This document shows positions 46,081-54,155 of a stretch of DNA of 64,000 bases, in pieces. The DNA comes from Sphingomonas sp. IC081. Lineage in GTDB: Bacteria; Pseudomonadota; Alphaproteobacteria; Sphingomonadales; Sphingomonadaceae. The stretch is taken from the NCBI RefSeq assembly GCF_006874585.1, contig NZ_CP029766.1, positions 18,142 through 82,141 on the forward strand, in the 5' to 3' direction. Below the pieces are notes generated by a model that was not told the DNA's origin, made no database searches, and saw only the letters and a list, made by a program, of their open reading frames with translations. Both the position numbers and the translations under genes were made by a program. Each line of letters opens with the position of its first letter. Within the stretch, counting starts at the first letter, position 1.

Positions 46081-47049
46081 GTGATCAACCTTATCAGGCG
46101 CCTGCTAGGCTCACAGCAGACGGCGCCGCGACGCGCGGCAACGCGGACGGACGAACCGATGCTGAGTTTCGGCGCGGCTGGCGACCGGTTCGTGCGAATC
46201 GCGTCGCTCGACTTCTTCGGACAATATCGGCGTTCCCCCGATGGCCGCTGGTTGCTCGCCTGGCGCGACGGCAATGACGCGGGCACGCATGGCGGACACC
46301 GCAGCAGCGGGCCGGGGCGCTTCTATCTGTTCGAGGGCGACCGGCTGGCGGCGCAGGGCCGGGCCGAACGTCCGAACGACGGACAAGTCGCCGACAACGG
46401 CAGTTTTGTCATCAACGACTGGCTGTTCGGTGACGGCCTTAAGGGGGTGTTCCGTGCCTACCGCGCGGATGGGACGCTCCTCGTGGAGCGTTCCTTCACG
46501 GCGAACCTGCTCAATAATGGCATCGCCGATGATGGCGGCATGGCGGTGTGCCAGACCTGCAACGCGCCGGGTCCCGACGGATCGCTGCTCGCGATCTTCG
46601 ATCTCGCGTCGGGTCGAGAGGTTGCCGACTGGGTTCCGGAAAGTGGCTGGGCGCAGAGCTACGCTTTTCCAGAGGCGGGCAGAATCCGGCTCCGCTATCA
46701 CGACGGCCAGGCCTACGACTATGCCATCGATGGCCAATTCCTCGACCGGGATCGCTGGATCGATGCACAGGCTCGCAGCGACAATGTGCATGTCCTCCAC
46801 AATCTGCTGCGCGGATCGGCACTCCCCCCGATGATGAGCGGCAAGATCATCGCATCCGTCAATGCGATCCTCGCCGAACCGGAGTTCGCCACCGCCGAGC
46901 GCCCCCTGGCGCTCAAGGTACGTGGGCTTTGTCAGGAAGCGCTAGGCAATCTCGCCAGCGCGCTTTCAGATTATGAGGAAGCGATCGCGCTCGATCCAAA
47001 AATCGGGCTGAAACGAAAGGCAGCGGAGGTGCGCAAACGTCTCGCCTGA
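46081..47049 (+). CDS. Unknown protein coupled to the Zorya operon
   Basis: 322 residues from GTG 46081, 8 nt after the zorD stop with AGGTGG in the gap, so probably co-translated. The N-terminal about 220 residues look like a beta-propeller: repeated W and G motifs such as YRRSPDGRWLLAWRDG and LFGDGLKGVFRAYRADG. A C-terminal TPR-like hairpin follows (about 280-320: GLCQEALGNLASALSDYEEA then LDPKIG). No membrane segment or catalytic motif was recognised. It could be a Zorya accessory or regulator, or simply a neighbour. Confidence 0.7.
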   Translation: MINLIRRLLGSQQTAPRRAATRTDEPMLSFGAAGDRFVRIASLDFFGQYRRSPDGRWLLAWRDGNDAGTHGGHRSSGPGRFYLFEGDRLAAQGRAERPNDGQVADNGSFVINDWLFGDGLKGVFRAYRADGTLLVERSFTANLLNNGIADDGGMAVCQTCNAPGPDGSLLAIFDLASGREVADWVPESGWAQSYAFPEAGRIRLRYHDGQAYDYAIDGQFLDRDRWIDAQARSDNVHVLHNLLRGSALPPMMSGKIIASVNAILAEPEFATAERPLALKVRGLCQEALGNLASALSDYEEAIALDPKIGLKRKAAEVRKRLA

Positions 47050-47057
47050 GGTGATAA

Positions 47058-47243
47058 TGGACAGAACACCTTAGCCCCCCACAATTCAGCGCTCTTAAGC
47101 ATGGCTGGATCGATCTGCGTCAAGTGTGTCCGCGCTTTACTCCCGACGCATACGCATCGTTGCAGCCGCGGGCCAGAGACGACGGCTTCTATGAGGCGGT
47201 GATTCAGGCGCCCGACGGCACGCGGGTGGAGATCACGATCTGA
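47058..47243 (+). pseudogene. Gene remnant, C-terminal piece
   Basis: A 61-codon open stretch without a start codon, ending at TGA 47241-47243. It reads like real protein (HGWIDLRQVCPRFTP then DDGFYEAVIQAPDG and a terminal VEITI). No family was recognised. It may be the end of a gene deleted when the defence genes were assembled. Confidence 0.4.
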
Positions 47244-47279
47244 ACCGGGCCGTCGACCGCTGCCGGTGCGGCCCTCGTT

Positions 47280-48461
47280 TCAGCCCTTCGGCAGCAGTAC
47301 CTTGCGCACCTCGCCATGGCCAACGGCCTTAGAGAACCGGCGATAGTCCTTGAACTCGCGCTGCCAACGTCCTGCGACGATGGCTAGGTTGACACCGGCC
47401 TCGTCGGCGAGGTCAGTGACCTCCGATAGCCCGAAGTCCGCATGAGCGGCCTTCCATAGGTCGTCGGGTATGAGCGCCTGCTGGGCGAAGCGGTCGGCTT
47501 CGGCTTCTATCTCGTCGGTCGAGCCCAGCTCGAGATCGTCGAAGATCATGCTGGTCTCGCCATTGAGGTGGCACGAGACGTGGGCGAACTCGTGCAGCAG
47601 CGTGAACCAGAAGTTGTCTATCCGGTCGTGCCGCAGGGTCAGGGCGATGACGAAGACGCCGTCTGCTCTGCGCATAGCGGCCCCGTCGAGATAGGTACCT
47701 GTGAAATGTCGTAGGACGACCAGGGCGATACCGTGATCGGCGAGGAATTTACCGATCTTCTTTATGCCGTCCTTTCGCGTGCTGAAGTGGGCGATCGCGC
47801 GCGCCAGCGCCATGTCGTGCTTGGTCTGGCGTGTCTTCTCGGTGACCTTCACGTCCATCGACTTGAGCAGCGCGGCCGCACACCAACCGTCTAGAGCCGC
47901 CACATCGGTCTTGGTATTGGTGCGGTCCGTCCGAGTCTTGCGAAGATGGGCGGCCTTCAACTTCGGATCCGGGGCGCACAGCGAGGCGGCACGCGCCAGG
48001 AAGTCGGAATAGGCCTCCTTCGCCTTCATGAGACCGGTGGCTGCGAGATCGGCGAGGGCGCGTGCGGAGGGTTCGGGCGCGCGCTTCGGGGCCGGCGCAG
48101 GGGGCGCGCCCTGTGGCGCGCCGAGGAGGGATTCAGCCGGTATGCCGAAGTTGAGATGGAGGGCCCGCATCATGTCCACGGTGAGCTTGCGCTCGCCGGA
48201 CATGATCTCGGAGACGCGCGATCGCGCACCCAGGAAGGGCTCGAGATCGCGCGGCGAGAGACCTTGCTGATGAAGGCGGAAGCGGATCGCCTCGATCGGC
48301 GAAGGCACGGGTATCGACTTATGCTCGTACTGAGCGACGAGCATCGAAAGAATTTCGAGTTCGTCGCCCTCGGGCGTGTTCGGCTTCGCGTCGAAGATAT
48401 CTTCGATCCGCTCGAGGGCGCGTGCATGGTCGGCCGCGTTTCTGACGGGGGCGATCTTCAC
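47280..48461 (-). CDS. HigA-like antitoxin fused to an ImmA/IrrE metallopeptidase
   Basis: 393 residues. An HTH lies about residues 55-112 (IRFRLHQQGLSPRDLEPFLG then SRVSEIMSGERKLTVDMMRA), typical of HigA. The C-terminal half is an ImmA/IrrE zinc peptidase with HEFAH (290-294) and a downstream EIEAEADRFAQ that supplies the third ligand. Such fusions partner HigB-type toxins. The peptidase might cleave a repressor or the toxin. Its start overlaps the toxin stop by 4 nt, so the order is toxin first, as in higBA. Confidence 0.85.
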   Translation of the reverse strand: MKIAPVRNAADHARALERIEDIFDAKPNTPEGDELEILSMLVAQYEHKSIPVPSPIEAIRFRLHQQGLSPRDLEPFLGARSRVSEIMSGERKLTVDMMRALHLNFGIPAESLLGAPQGAPPAPAPKRAPEPSARALADLAATGLMKAKEAYSDFLARAASLCAPDPKLKAAHLRKTRTDRTNTKTDVAALDGWCAAALLKSMDVKVTEKTRQTKHDMALARAIAHFSTRKDGIKKIGKFLADHGIALVVLRHFTGTYLDGAAMRRADGVFVIALTLRHDRIDNFWFTLLHEFAHVSCHLNGETSMIFDDLELGSTDEIEAEADRFAQQALIPDDLWKAAHADFGLSEVTDLADEAGVNLAIVAGRWQREFKDYRRFSKAVGHGEVRKVLLPKG

Positions 48462-48772
48462 GACTTCTTCTTCGCCTTGCGGCCGCGTGCCGTAGGCGGC
48501 CAGACGGCGGATGCTCGCGGTCCAAAATATTTCATAAGCACGGACTGCATTTCATAGTTGAAGCGCGCGATGACGCAATGATCGCCTTCGCCCAGATCGA
48601 AGAGCACGTGATCACCGTCCATCTGCGCGCTGGGAAACCGGCCGAGAAGCTGTGTCCGATCGGACCACGAGGCTGCCGATACCTCCGCATGCCAAGCCCT
48701 GGCCGCTCCCAATGGACCGGGTTCGGAAAGGCCATTCAGATCCCCCAGTTCGAGTGCGCCAGAGATGTGCAT
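48458..48772 (-). CDS. higB: HigB-family mRNA interferase toxin
   Basis: 104 residues from ATG 48772. HigB pattern: ARAWHAEVSAASWSDRTQLL near the start, then HVLFDLGEGDHCVIARFNYE and LMKYFGP, which match the conserved W.(D) and N....R....V.Y......FVG regions of HigB. It would cleave translated mRNA at the ribosome when the antitoxin is lost. A longer frame beginning at 48868 adds residues unlike the family. The lysine-rich C-terminal tail (RGRKAKKKS) is an addition. Confidence 0.82.
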   Translation of the reverse strand: MHISGALELGDLNGLSEPGPLGAARAWHAEVSAASWSDRTQLLGRFPSAQMDGDHVLFDLGEGDHCVIARFNYEMQSVLMKYFGPRASAVWPPTARGRKAKKKS

Positions 48773-48812
48773 TGTGCAGTGCCATAGCAGCATGCCGACG
48801 TCAATGACAATA

Positions 48813-48827
48813 TTACCAAATTGGTAA
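48813..48827. promoter_or_regulatory. Palindromic operator candidate between the toxin gene and the Ub operon
   Basis: Perfect inverted repeat TTACCAA-A-TTGGTAA in the 155-bp gap between two divergent operons, 41 bp from the toxin start and 101 bp from the Ub-like start. HigA-type HTH proteins bind palindromes of this size in their own promoters. It may control one or both directions. Confidence 0.6.
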
Positions 48828-48927
48828 CATCGATGCTTGCCGAATCGGCTGCGATCGGGAAACATCATGGGGCTGATCCGGTTTGGGGCCAGGTTCGGCG
48901 GTCATCGAAACGGAAAGGTTGTGACTA

Positions 48928-49626
48928 ATGAGCGAAGTGAAGGAAAAGTGGGTCTTCGAGGTGGATGGCGTTGCCATCCCGACCAACGACAACAAGCTGA
49001 AGGGCCGCGACCTGCGCGCGCTCGCCGGCCTTCATCCGGTGGGTGACTATCGCCTCGTCGAGATCAAGGAACGCTATACCGAGGGGGTCGGACTGGAGAC
49101 GCCGATCGTCCTGAAGGAAGGGGAGAGGCGGCAGTTCCGCTCGTTCTGCAGCGACCGTGACTACGCGTTCGAGGTGAACGAGCTGGGCTGGGAGTGGGGC
49201 TTCTCCACGATCTCCGAGGAGGACGTGCGCCTCATCGGCAAGATCGCGGACGATCGCGACATCTTAGTCTCGGTGGCCGGCGAGGGCGAGAAGCTGGTCC
49301 CGCGCGGGGGGACTCTCGACGTCGGCGGCGACGGTTTCGAACGTGTCCTCACCCGCCGCCACAAGACGCCCCCGCCGAAGAACCTCCATGTCACCTTCGT
49401 GATCAATGGCGAACCCGTCCCCGTGACGGGCAGGCCCGAGAGCACGCTGGTGTCGCTGTTGGAGAAAGCGCTCGCCGAGAGCGAGAACACCGGTCAGGAC
49501 GTCGCGAACTGGCAGGTGACCGACGAGCCAGGCAATCCGCTCGACGTCTCGAAGACACTGCACGAGCTGGGCATCAAGGACGGCGCGCTGCTGCTCGCCA
49601 GCCTCAAGGCCGGGGCGGCGGGCTGA
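48928..49626 (+). CDS. Multi-domain ubiquitin-like protein
   Basis: 232 residues in three Ub-like units: about 6-75 (WVFEVDGVAIPTND then GRDLRALAGL, the multi-ubiquitin pattern), about 78-145 (YAFEVNELGWEW to VRLIGKIADD), and about 150-232 (LHVTFVINGEPVPV to LHELGIKDGALLLASL, DUF2604-like). The last unit ends in a short flexible tail KAGAAG with a terminal glycine, the position used for conjugation by Ub-like modifiers. The gene is followed by E2-, JAB- and E1-type genes. GGAAAGG precedes the ATG. It is probably the modifier attached to targets during phage infection, by analogy with Bil and Bub systems. Confidence 0.88.
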   Translation: MSEVKEKWVFEVDGVAIPTNDNKLKGRDLRALAGLHPVGDYRLVEIKERYTEGVGLETPIVLKEGERRQFRSFCSDRDYAFEVNELGWEWGFSTISEEDVRLIGKIADDRDILVSVAGEGEKLVPRGGTLDVGGDGFERVLTRRHKTPPPKNLHVTFVINGEPVPVTGRPESTLVSLLEKALAESENTGQDVANWQVTDEPGNPLDVSKTLHELGIKDGALLLASLKAGAAG

Positions 49627-50216
49627 TGCAAGTCGCGGACCCCGCCGTCAGCCGGCGCAAGTTCGATCGCGAGGTCGCGCAGCTGCACGACCTCGGTTCG
49701 ACCCTGGTGGCCCGCGGGATGTGGGTCATGCAGGCCGAGTTCCCCGTGGTGAAGGTCGCCTTCGCCACGGTGAACTGCCGGCCGTGGACGATACCCTTCG
49801 CGGTCCGGATCGATTTCACCGACTATGACGTGCAGCCGCTGGCGATTACGTTCGTCGAGCCCTTCACGGATCGCGAGCTGATGCCGGCGGAAATGCCAAC
49901 CAAGCTGCGGAGGGCCGTGCCGGGCGGGGCCATGCAGCAGATCGAGATGAACGGTCAGCCTGTTCTCATGCAGATGGCTATGGAGCTTTATCAACACTAT
50001 CCGCAGATGCCCCACGTACCCGGCTTCCTGTGTCTGCCCGGCACACGCGCGTATCACGCGCATCCTGCGCACACCGGCGATCCATGGGAGATCCACCGCG
50101 CGGTCGGCGAAGGAAAGCTGTTCAATCTGCTCGAGACCGTGTGGCGGTATGGAACCGCGCCGATCAACCAAGTGAAGGTCAATCTCGGCTTGGATCAGTC
50201 GGAGGTTCCCGCATGA
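49626..50216 (+). CDS. E2-like ubiquitin-conjugating enzyme
   Basis: 196 residues from ATG 49626, sharing one base with the preceding stop. The core has an E2-like beta sheet (FPVVKVAFATVN, FAVRIDFTDYDVQPLAITF) and a C-terminal stretch HVPGFLCLPGTRAYHAHPAH. Cys136 in that stretch is the likely catalytic cysteine and the nearby histidines are conserved in bacterial E2-like families. It would accept the Ub-like protein from the E1 and pass it to a target. No E3 gene is present. Confidence 0.82.
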   Translation: MQVADPAVSRRKFDREVAQLHDLGSTLVARGMWVMQAEFPVVKVAFATVNCRPWTIPFAVRIDFTDYDVQPLAITFVEPFTDRELMPAEMPTKLRRAVPGGAMQQIEMNGQPVLMQMAMELYQHYPQMPHVPGFLCLPGTRAYHAHPAHTGDPWEIHRAVGEGKLFNLLETVWRYGTAPINQVKVNLGLDQSEVPA

Positions 50217-50728
50217 GGACCTCGCTCACCGAGGTCACAACGGTAGAACTTCCCCCAGATGTCGCGTTGCGCACGCACGCGCATCTTCGAGCCGTTGGGC
50301 TGCGTGGCCTTGAGGGCATGGCGCTCTGGGTGGGGGTACAGGACGGTGCCCGCTTCGCCATCCGCGAGGCAATCGTGCCCGAACAGCAGGGCATCCGTGG
50401 CGACCACGGACTGATGGTGTCGGTGCCGGGGGAGGAGCTGCACCGTATCAACCTACACCTCTTCAAGAGCGGCCTGCGGCTGCTGGCGCAGATCCACAGC
50501 CATCCGACCGAGGCGTATCACAGCGAGATGGACGACGAATATGCGATCGCGACGGCGCTTGGCGCTTTCTCGCTTGTCGTGCCGGATTTCGCGCGCGACC
50601 CGTTCTCGATCGCACGGTGCGCAACCTACAGGCTGACCCCTCGTCCATTCTGGAGTCCCGGGCCGCGCCCTCGCTGGGTGAAGGTTCCGGCGCGTCGGGC
50701 GGCGAAAATCATCGTGATAGAGGAGTAG
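50213..50728 (+). CDS. JAB/MPN metalloprotease, deubiquitinase-like
   Basis: 171 residues. The JAMM zinc motif is intact: HSHPTEAYHSEMDD (His95, His97, Ser104, Asp107), with Glu34 in LRGLEGMALWVG as the likely general base. In these operons the JAB protein either trims the Ub-like precursor or removes the modifier from targets. It overlaps the E2 stop by 4 nt. Confidence 0.92.
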   Translation: MRTSLTEVTTVELPPDVALRTHAHLRAVGLRGLEGMALWVGVQDGARFAIREAIVPEQQGIRGDHGLMVSVPGEELHRINLHLFKSGLRLLAQIHSHPTEAYHSEMDDEYAIATALGAFSLVVPDFARDPFSIARCATYRLTPRPFWSPGPRPRWVKVPARRAAKIIVIEE

Positions 50729-50731
50729 ATC

Positions 50732-52261
50732 ATGGGCCTTGCCCCCTTCTTCGACCGCGCGCGCCAGAGCGCGGCGCAAGTTCTTCGCGACTTTGATCCC
50801 GGCGCCTTCGAGAAGCGGCTGGACGAGGTCACCGTTACCATCGCCTTTGACACGCACGCCGCGACCTGCCTTGAGGGGGTGGCCGCTCTCGACCTTTCGA
50901 CGCGGCTGATCGCGCGACTGTATCCGCGAGTGCGGGTTCTATCGCTCGGCGGCGATCACGCTCATGCCGACGAACTGATTGTGCTGCTGCGCGCGATCAA
51001 TCCGAACGTCGAGATCGTAGATCTGCCTGTCGGCGAGGACATCGTCGTCGTCGCTGGCGTGACCGAGGCGCCCGCTGGTCGTGTCATATACATGGGGTCG
51101 GACCGCTGGATTGCGCGCGTCGGCACAGCGCGGCCGCTAGGCTTCGGCACGAGCACTAATCCGTTCGGTGCTGGCGCGGCCGCCTGCATCGCTGTTGCGA
51201 ACGTGTTCCGTGCGGTTTTCACCGGTTGGCTGACGCGACCTGACCTCGATGAGGATCTGACGATCTCTCTGCTGAACTTCGCGACGGGAGAAGATGCGGC
51301 GAACGGCGATCTGCCGACCGGCATGGACATCGGCCTCGCGCAACTGGTCGGCGTCGGCGCGATCGGCAACGCATTTGTATGGGCGATGTCGAAGCTGCAA
51401 TGCGTCGCTGGCCATCTTCACCTGATCGACCACGAGCAGGTCGAACTGACCAACCTCCAACGCTACGTCCTGCCTACGATGGCGGACGAGGGTGCAGTGA
51501 AGGTTGATGTCGCGGTGGCTGCCATGCAGGGCGGCGGGATTTCCGCGACGGCATTCCGTAGCACCTGGGCGGAATACGTGCAGGATCCCGCGCATCGCGC
51601 GTGCGAACTGGTGGCGGTGGCGCTCGATACTGCCCGGGATCGAGTGCAGGTGCAAAGCTCGCTGCCGCGCCGGATCGTAAATTCGTGGACACAGGCTGGC
51701 GACCTTGGCATCTCGCGCCATGAGTTCGACGGCGAGGACGCCTGTCTGGCCTGCCTCTATTTGCCCGATAGCGCGCGCCGCAACGAGGACGAGATCGTGC
51801 TGGAAGAGCTGGGCTTTCCGCCAGAGCAGAAGATGGAGATCAGGTCGATGCTACACTTCGGCACGCCCGTCTCTGAGCACTTTGCGCGGCTTGTCGCCTC
51901 GCAGCTCGGTATCGCTGTGGACGTGCTTCTTCCTTTCGTTGGCCTGCCACTTCGCGCCTTTCGCCAGAAGGCGATCTGCGGAAACGCGATCATGCGCGCC
52001 AAAGACGGCGGCGGTGCCGACGTCGAGGTGCCAATGGCGTTCCAGTCCGCGCTTGCCGGAGTCATGCTCGCCGCGGAGGTCGTCGCCTCGGGCTCGGTTC
52101 TACGGAGCGCGCCTGTTAGGGGCCGTACCACGATCGACTTGATGCGCAGGCTGCCGGGGCACATCAGCTATCCTGCGCGAAAAGGCACGAACGGCACCGC
52201 GCGATGCATCTGCCAGGATGCCGACTATCTCGACGTGTATCGTGACAAGTATTCCGCGTGA
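50732..52261 (+). CDS. E1-like activating enzyme (ThiF domain) with N-terminal extension
   Basis: 509 residues. The ThiF/E1 adenylation domain occupies about 198-470: nucleotide loop GVGAIG (207-212), DHEQVELTNLQR (233-244), and ALDTARDR. A candidate thioester cysteine lies in DACLACLYLP (Cys338 or Cys341). The N-terminal about 190 residues form a separate domain with GTSTNPFGAGAAACIAVANV, resembling a degenerate second Rossmann or E1 half. It would adenylate the Ub-like C-terminus and load the E2. It starts 3 nt after the JAB gene and closes the operon. Confidence 0.92.
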   Translation: MGLAPFFDRARQSAAQVLRDFDPGAFEKRLDEVTVTIAFDTHAATCLEGVAALDLSTRLIARLYPRVRVLSLGGDHAHADELIVLLRAINPNVEIVDLPVGEDIVVVAGVTEAPAGRVIYMGSDRWIARVGTARPLGFGTSTNPFGAGAAACIAVANVFRAVFTGWLTRPDLDEDLTISLLNFATGEDAANGDLPTGMDIGLAQLVGVGAIGNAFVWAMSKLQCVAGHLHLIDHEQVELTNLQRYVLPTMADEGAVKVDVAVAAMQGGGISATAFRSTWAEYVQDPAHRACELVAVALDTARDRVQVQSSLPRRIVNSWTQAGDLGISRHEFDGEDACLACLYLPDSARRNEDEIVLEELGFPPEQKMEIRSMLHFGTPVSEHFARLVASQLGIAVDVLLPFVGLPLRAFRQKAICGNAIMRAKDGGGADVEVPMAFQSALAGVMLAAEVVASGSVLRSAPVRGRTTIDLMRRLPGHISYPARKGTNGTARCICQDADYLDVYRDKYSA

Positions 52262-52387
52262 CGACGTCTTTGGATTGCAACGATGCATCATCACGCGAAA
52301 ACGCTTCGCAGCGGTGGGAGCTTGCTCGTCTAGCCTCGCGTGCTTAACGTACACTTCGTTTTCGAGGTCCGAACGGCGCGACTTGTC

Positions 52388-53084
52388 TTAGTCTTGATGG
52401 CCGCAGTTATGCGCAGGATGGCCGATTACGCGGTGCCGGGCAACACGTGTTCTGGCGCTTGTCGCCGCCATCGGACTAAAGCCGCCGATCTGTTGGGCCG
52501 AACAGCTGCACGAGCTGATCCACCACAATCGCATTGACCTGATAATAGGAAAGGCCGCGAGTTGCTCGGGCTTCAGTGCGGTTGTCTGGCCGGTGTCCAG
52601 CGCTGCAACCTTGTCAGTCGTCAGGTCGGCAGCGGATCGCGGATCAATCGCGGCGATCATTTGCGGCGAGAAGGCGCCAACGGCATCCCGCTTCATTGCC
52701 GCGACCTACTGCGCGGACAAGGACGCGATCTGCGTGGTCGTGAGGGATTTGGCCTGCCCGCGCGACAAGGCGGAAACCTGATCCGGCGAAAGTGTGGCCA
52801 TCGTATCAGGCGTCAGCGCCGAGAACTGCAGCGATCCGATCGCCTTGATCTGATCGGCCGAGAGCGTCGCGTATTGTGAGGGCGTGAGCGCGCCAACCTG
52901 CGCGGGTTGCAAGGCCGCAATCTGTACAGGCGTGAAGCCCGCCATCTGTTCCGGCAGCAGGCCTGTGATCTGCCTGGAGGCCAGGCCACCGACCGCCTTC
53001 GACGACATCCGCGAGATATCGGCTGCATCGAACGTGGCCAGCGAGTAAGGCACCCAGCGTGGTGATCTGATCTGTCAACATCAC
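52388..53084 (-). pseudogene. Decayed LTxxQ-repeat protein
   Basis: On the minus strand, repeats of about 11 residues of the type LTPSQYATLSADQIKAIGSL and LSPDQVSALSRGQ run through this stretch. The reading frame shifts near 53050 (ITTLGA continues in a different frame as YSLATFDAADI). It is cut by TAG at 52706-52708 where QQ or Q would be expected, then resumes as VAAMKRDAVGAF and DKVAALDTGQ before the repeat dissolves near 52540. Such repeats occur in large surface or secreted proteins of alphaproteobacteria. The flanking DNA, 52262-52387 and 53085-53264, holds no supported gene. Confidence 0.7.
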
Positions 53085-53264
53085 GCCAATCTGATTAAGC
53101 GCCGAACGTCGGCTTCTGACAAGAGCGGGCGCTCAGCCTATGCAGTGGGAACGACGGGTTTGTCCCAGACCACGTCATAGCTGAACGTCGGCTTCCTAGC
53201 GCTGGAAAGCCAGAGCTGAGCGGCAAGGATGGGCGCATTTCAGAAAATGCGAAGGCGCAAAGCG

Positions 53265-54155
53265 CTAGCGTATATCTGGGTCCGTTTCACGGACCTCATC
53301 CAACTCGAAGTCTCCCCCTATTGCCCGCTTCGGCGCATGGCTCACCGTCGCGGGTTGCCGCATAACAACCTGCCCGCGCGACAACTCCTCACCGATTTTT
53401 TCGTGAAGTTGCACCATCAAGTCGTCGACCAGCTCAGGGGCGTTCCCCTCGGTCAAAAGACGCGCCCGGGTGTGAGCCATATAGTCGATCGCGCCAGCGA
53501 GTTCAGCGTCGCCCTGCAGGGCAATACTATCGCCCGCGCGCCAAAGGGCTGCCATGTCGGCGATACGCGCCTGCTTCGACAAGGCTGAGGTATCTCGAAG
53601 GGTGGAAGGCGCGCGCGTAGCGGGCAAGGTGGCACCGCGCGCCTTGAGCTCGTCGCGCGTGATCGCAGCCAGACGAAAGCGCAGCACCCGAACGTCGACG
53701 GGCTCCGTGGGGGAGGGAACATACTGAGCCTTCAAAACCTCGGCCAGTTCGTCCGTGGGCGCCCGCTTCACCTCTTGCCTCCAACGTACCAGGGCCGGAT
53801 CACTCGGCGCGCGCTCGGCCGGTTGCAGATACGCAAATCGCTCGAGCACGGGATGATCCGCGACATCGTCCGGAAGCACGCAAGGCCGCCCCGATGCTGC
53901 AGCGTGGGCAAGAGCCGCCAGCTCCGCTGTGCGCTGGAACATTTCGGTCTGGAACGCCCGATCCTCCCCTTGCCTGGCGAGAACCATCTCCAGACCCGGC
54001 AGAACATCCGTAACCGGAGCCAACCCTGCATCGATATGATCGAGACGCGCCAGGATCGCTTCCTGCCGATCGGAAATCACAGAGACTTCGCCGCGCAACA
54101 AGGTAATCGCGTCGAGAATGGCAGCCAATGCCAACTGTGTACCCTGCTCGCTCAT
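53265..54155 (-). CDS. Hypothetical protein encoded downstream of the relaxase
   Basis: 296 residues. The N-terminal 80 are helical and probably coiled coil (ITLLRGEVSVISDRQEAILA). The rest is mixed and charged. No family was recognised. Its ATG overlaps the relaxase stop by 4 nt, so it is the third gene of the mobilisation operon and may help DNA processing or regulation. Confidence 0.65.
   Translation of the reverse strand: MSEQGTQLALAAILDAITLLRGEVSVISDRQEAILARLDHIDAGLAPVTDVLPGLEMVLARQGEDRAFQTEMFQRTAELAALAHAAASGRPCVLPDDVADHPVLERFAYLQPAERAPSDPALVRWRQEVKRAPTDELAEVLKAQYVPSPTEPVDVRVLRFRLAAITRDELKARGATLPATRAPSTLRDTSALSKQARIADMAALWRAGDSIALQGDAELAGAIDYMAHTRARLLTEGNAPELVDDLMVQLHEKIGEELSRGQVVMRQPATVSHAPKRAIGGDFELDEVRETDPDIR

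Noticed and set aside
53100..53195. Repeated GAACGTCGGCTTC near 53107 and 53184
   Set aside because: Only 13 bp and two copies, with no gene or element boundary; probably coincidence or a trace of an old duplication.
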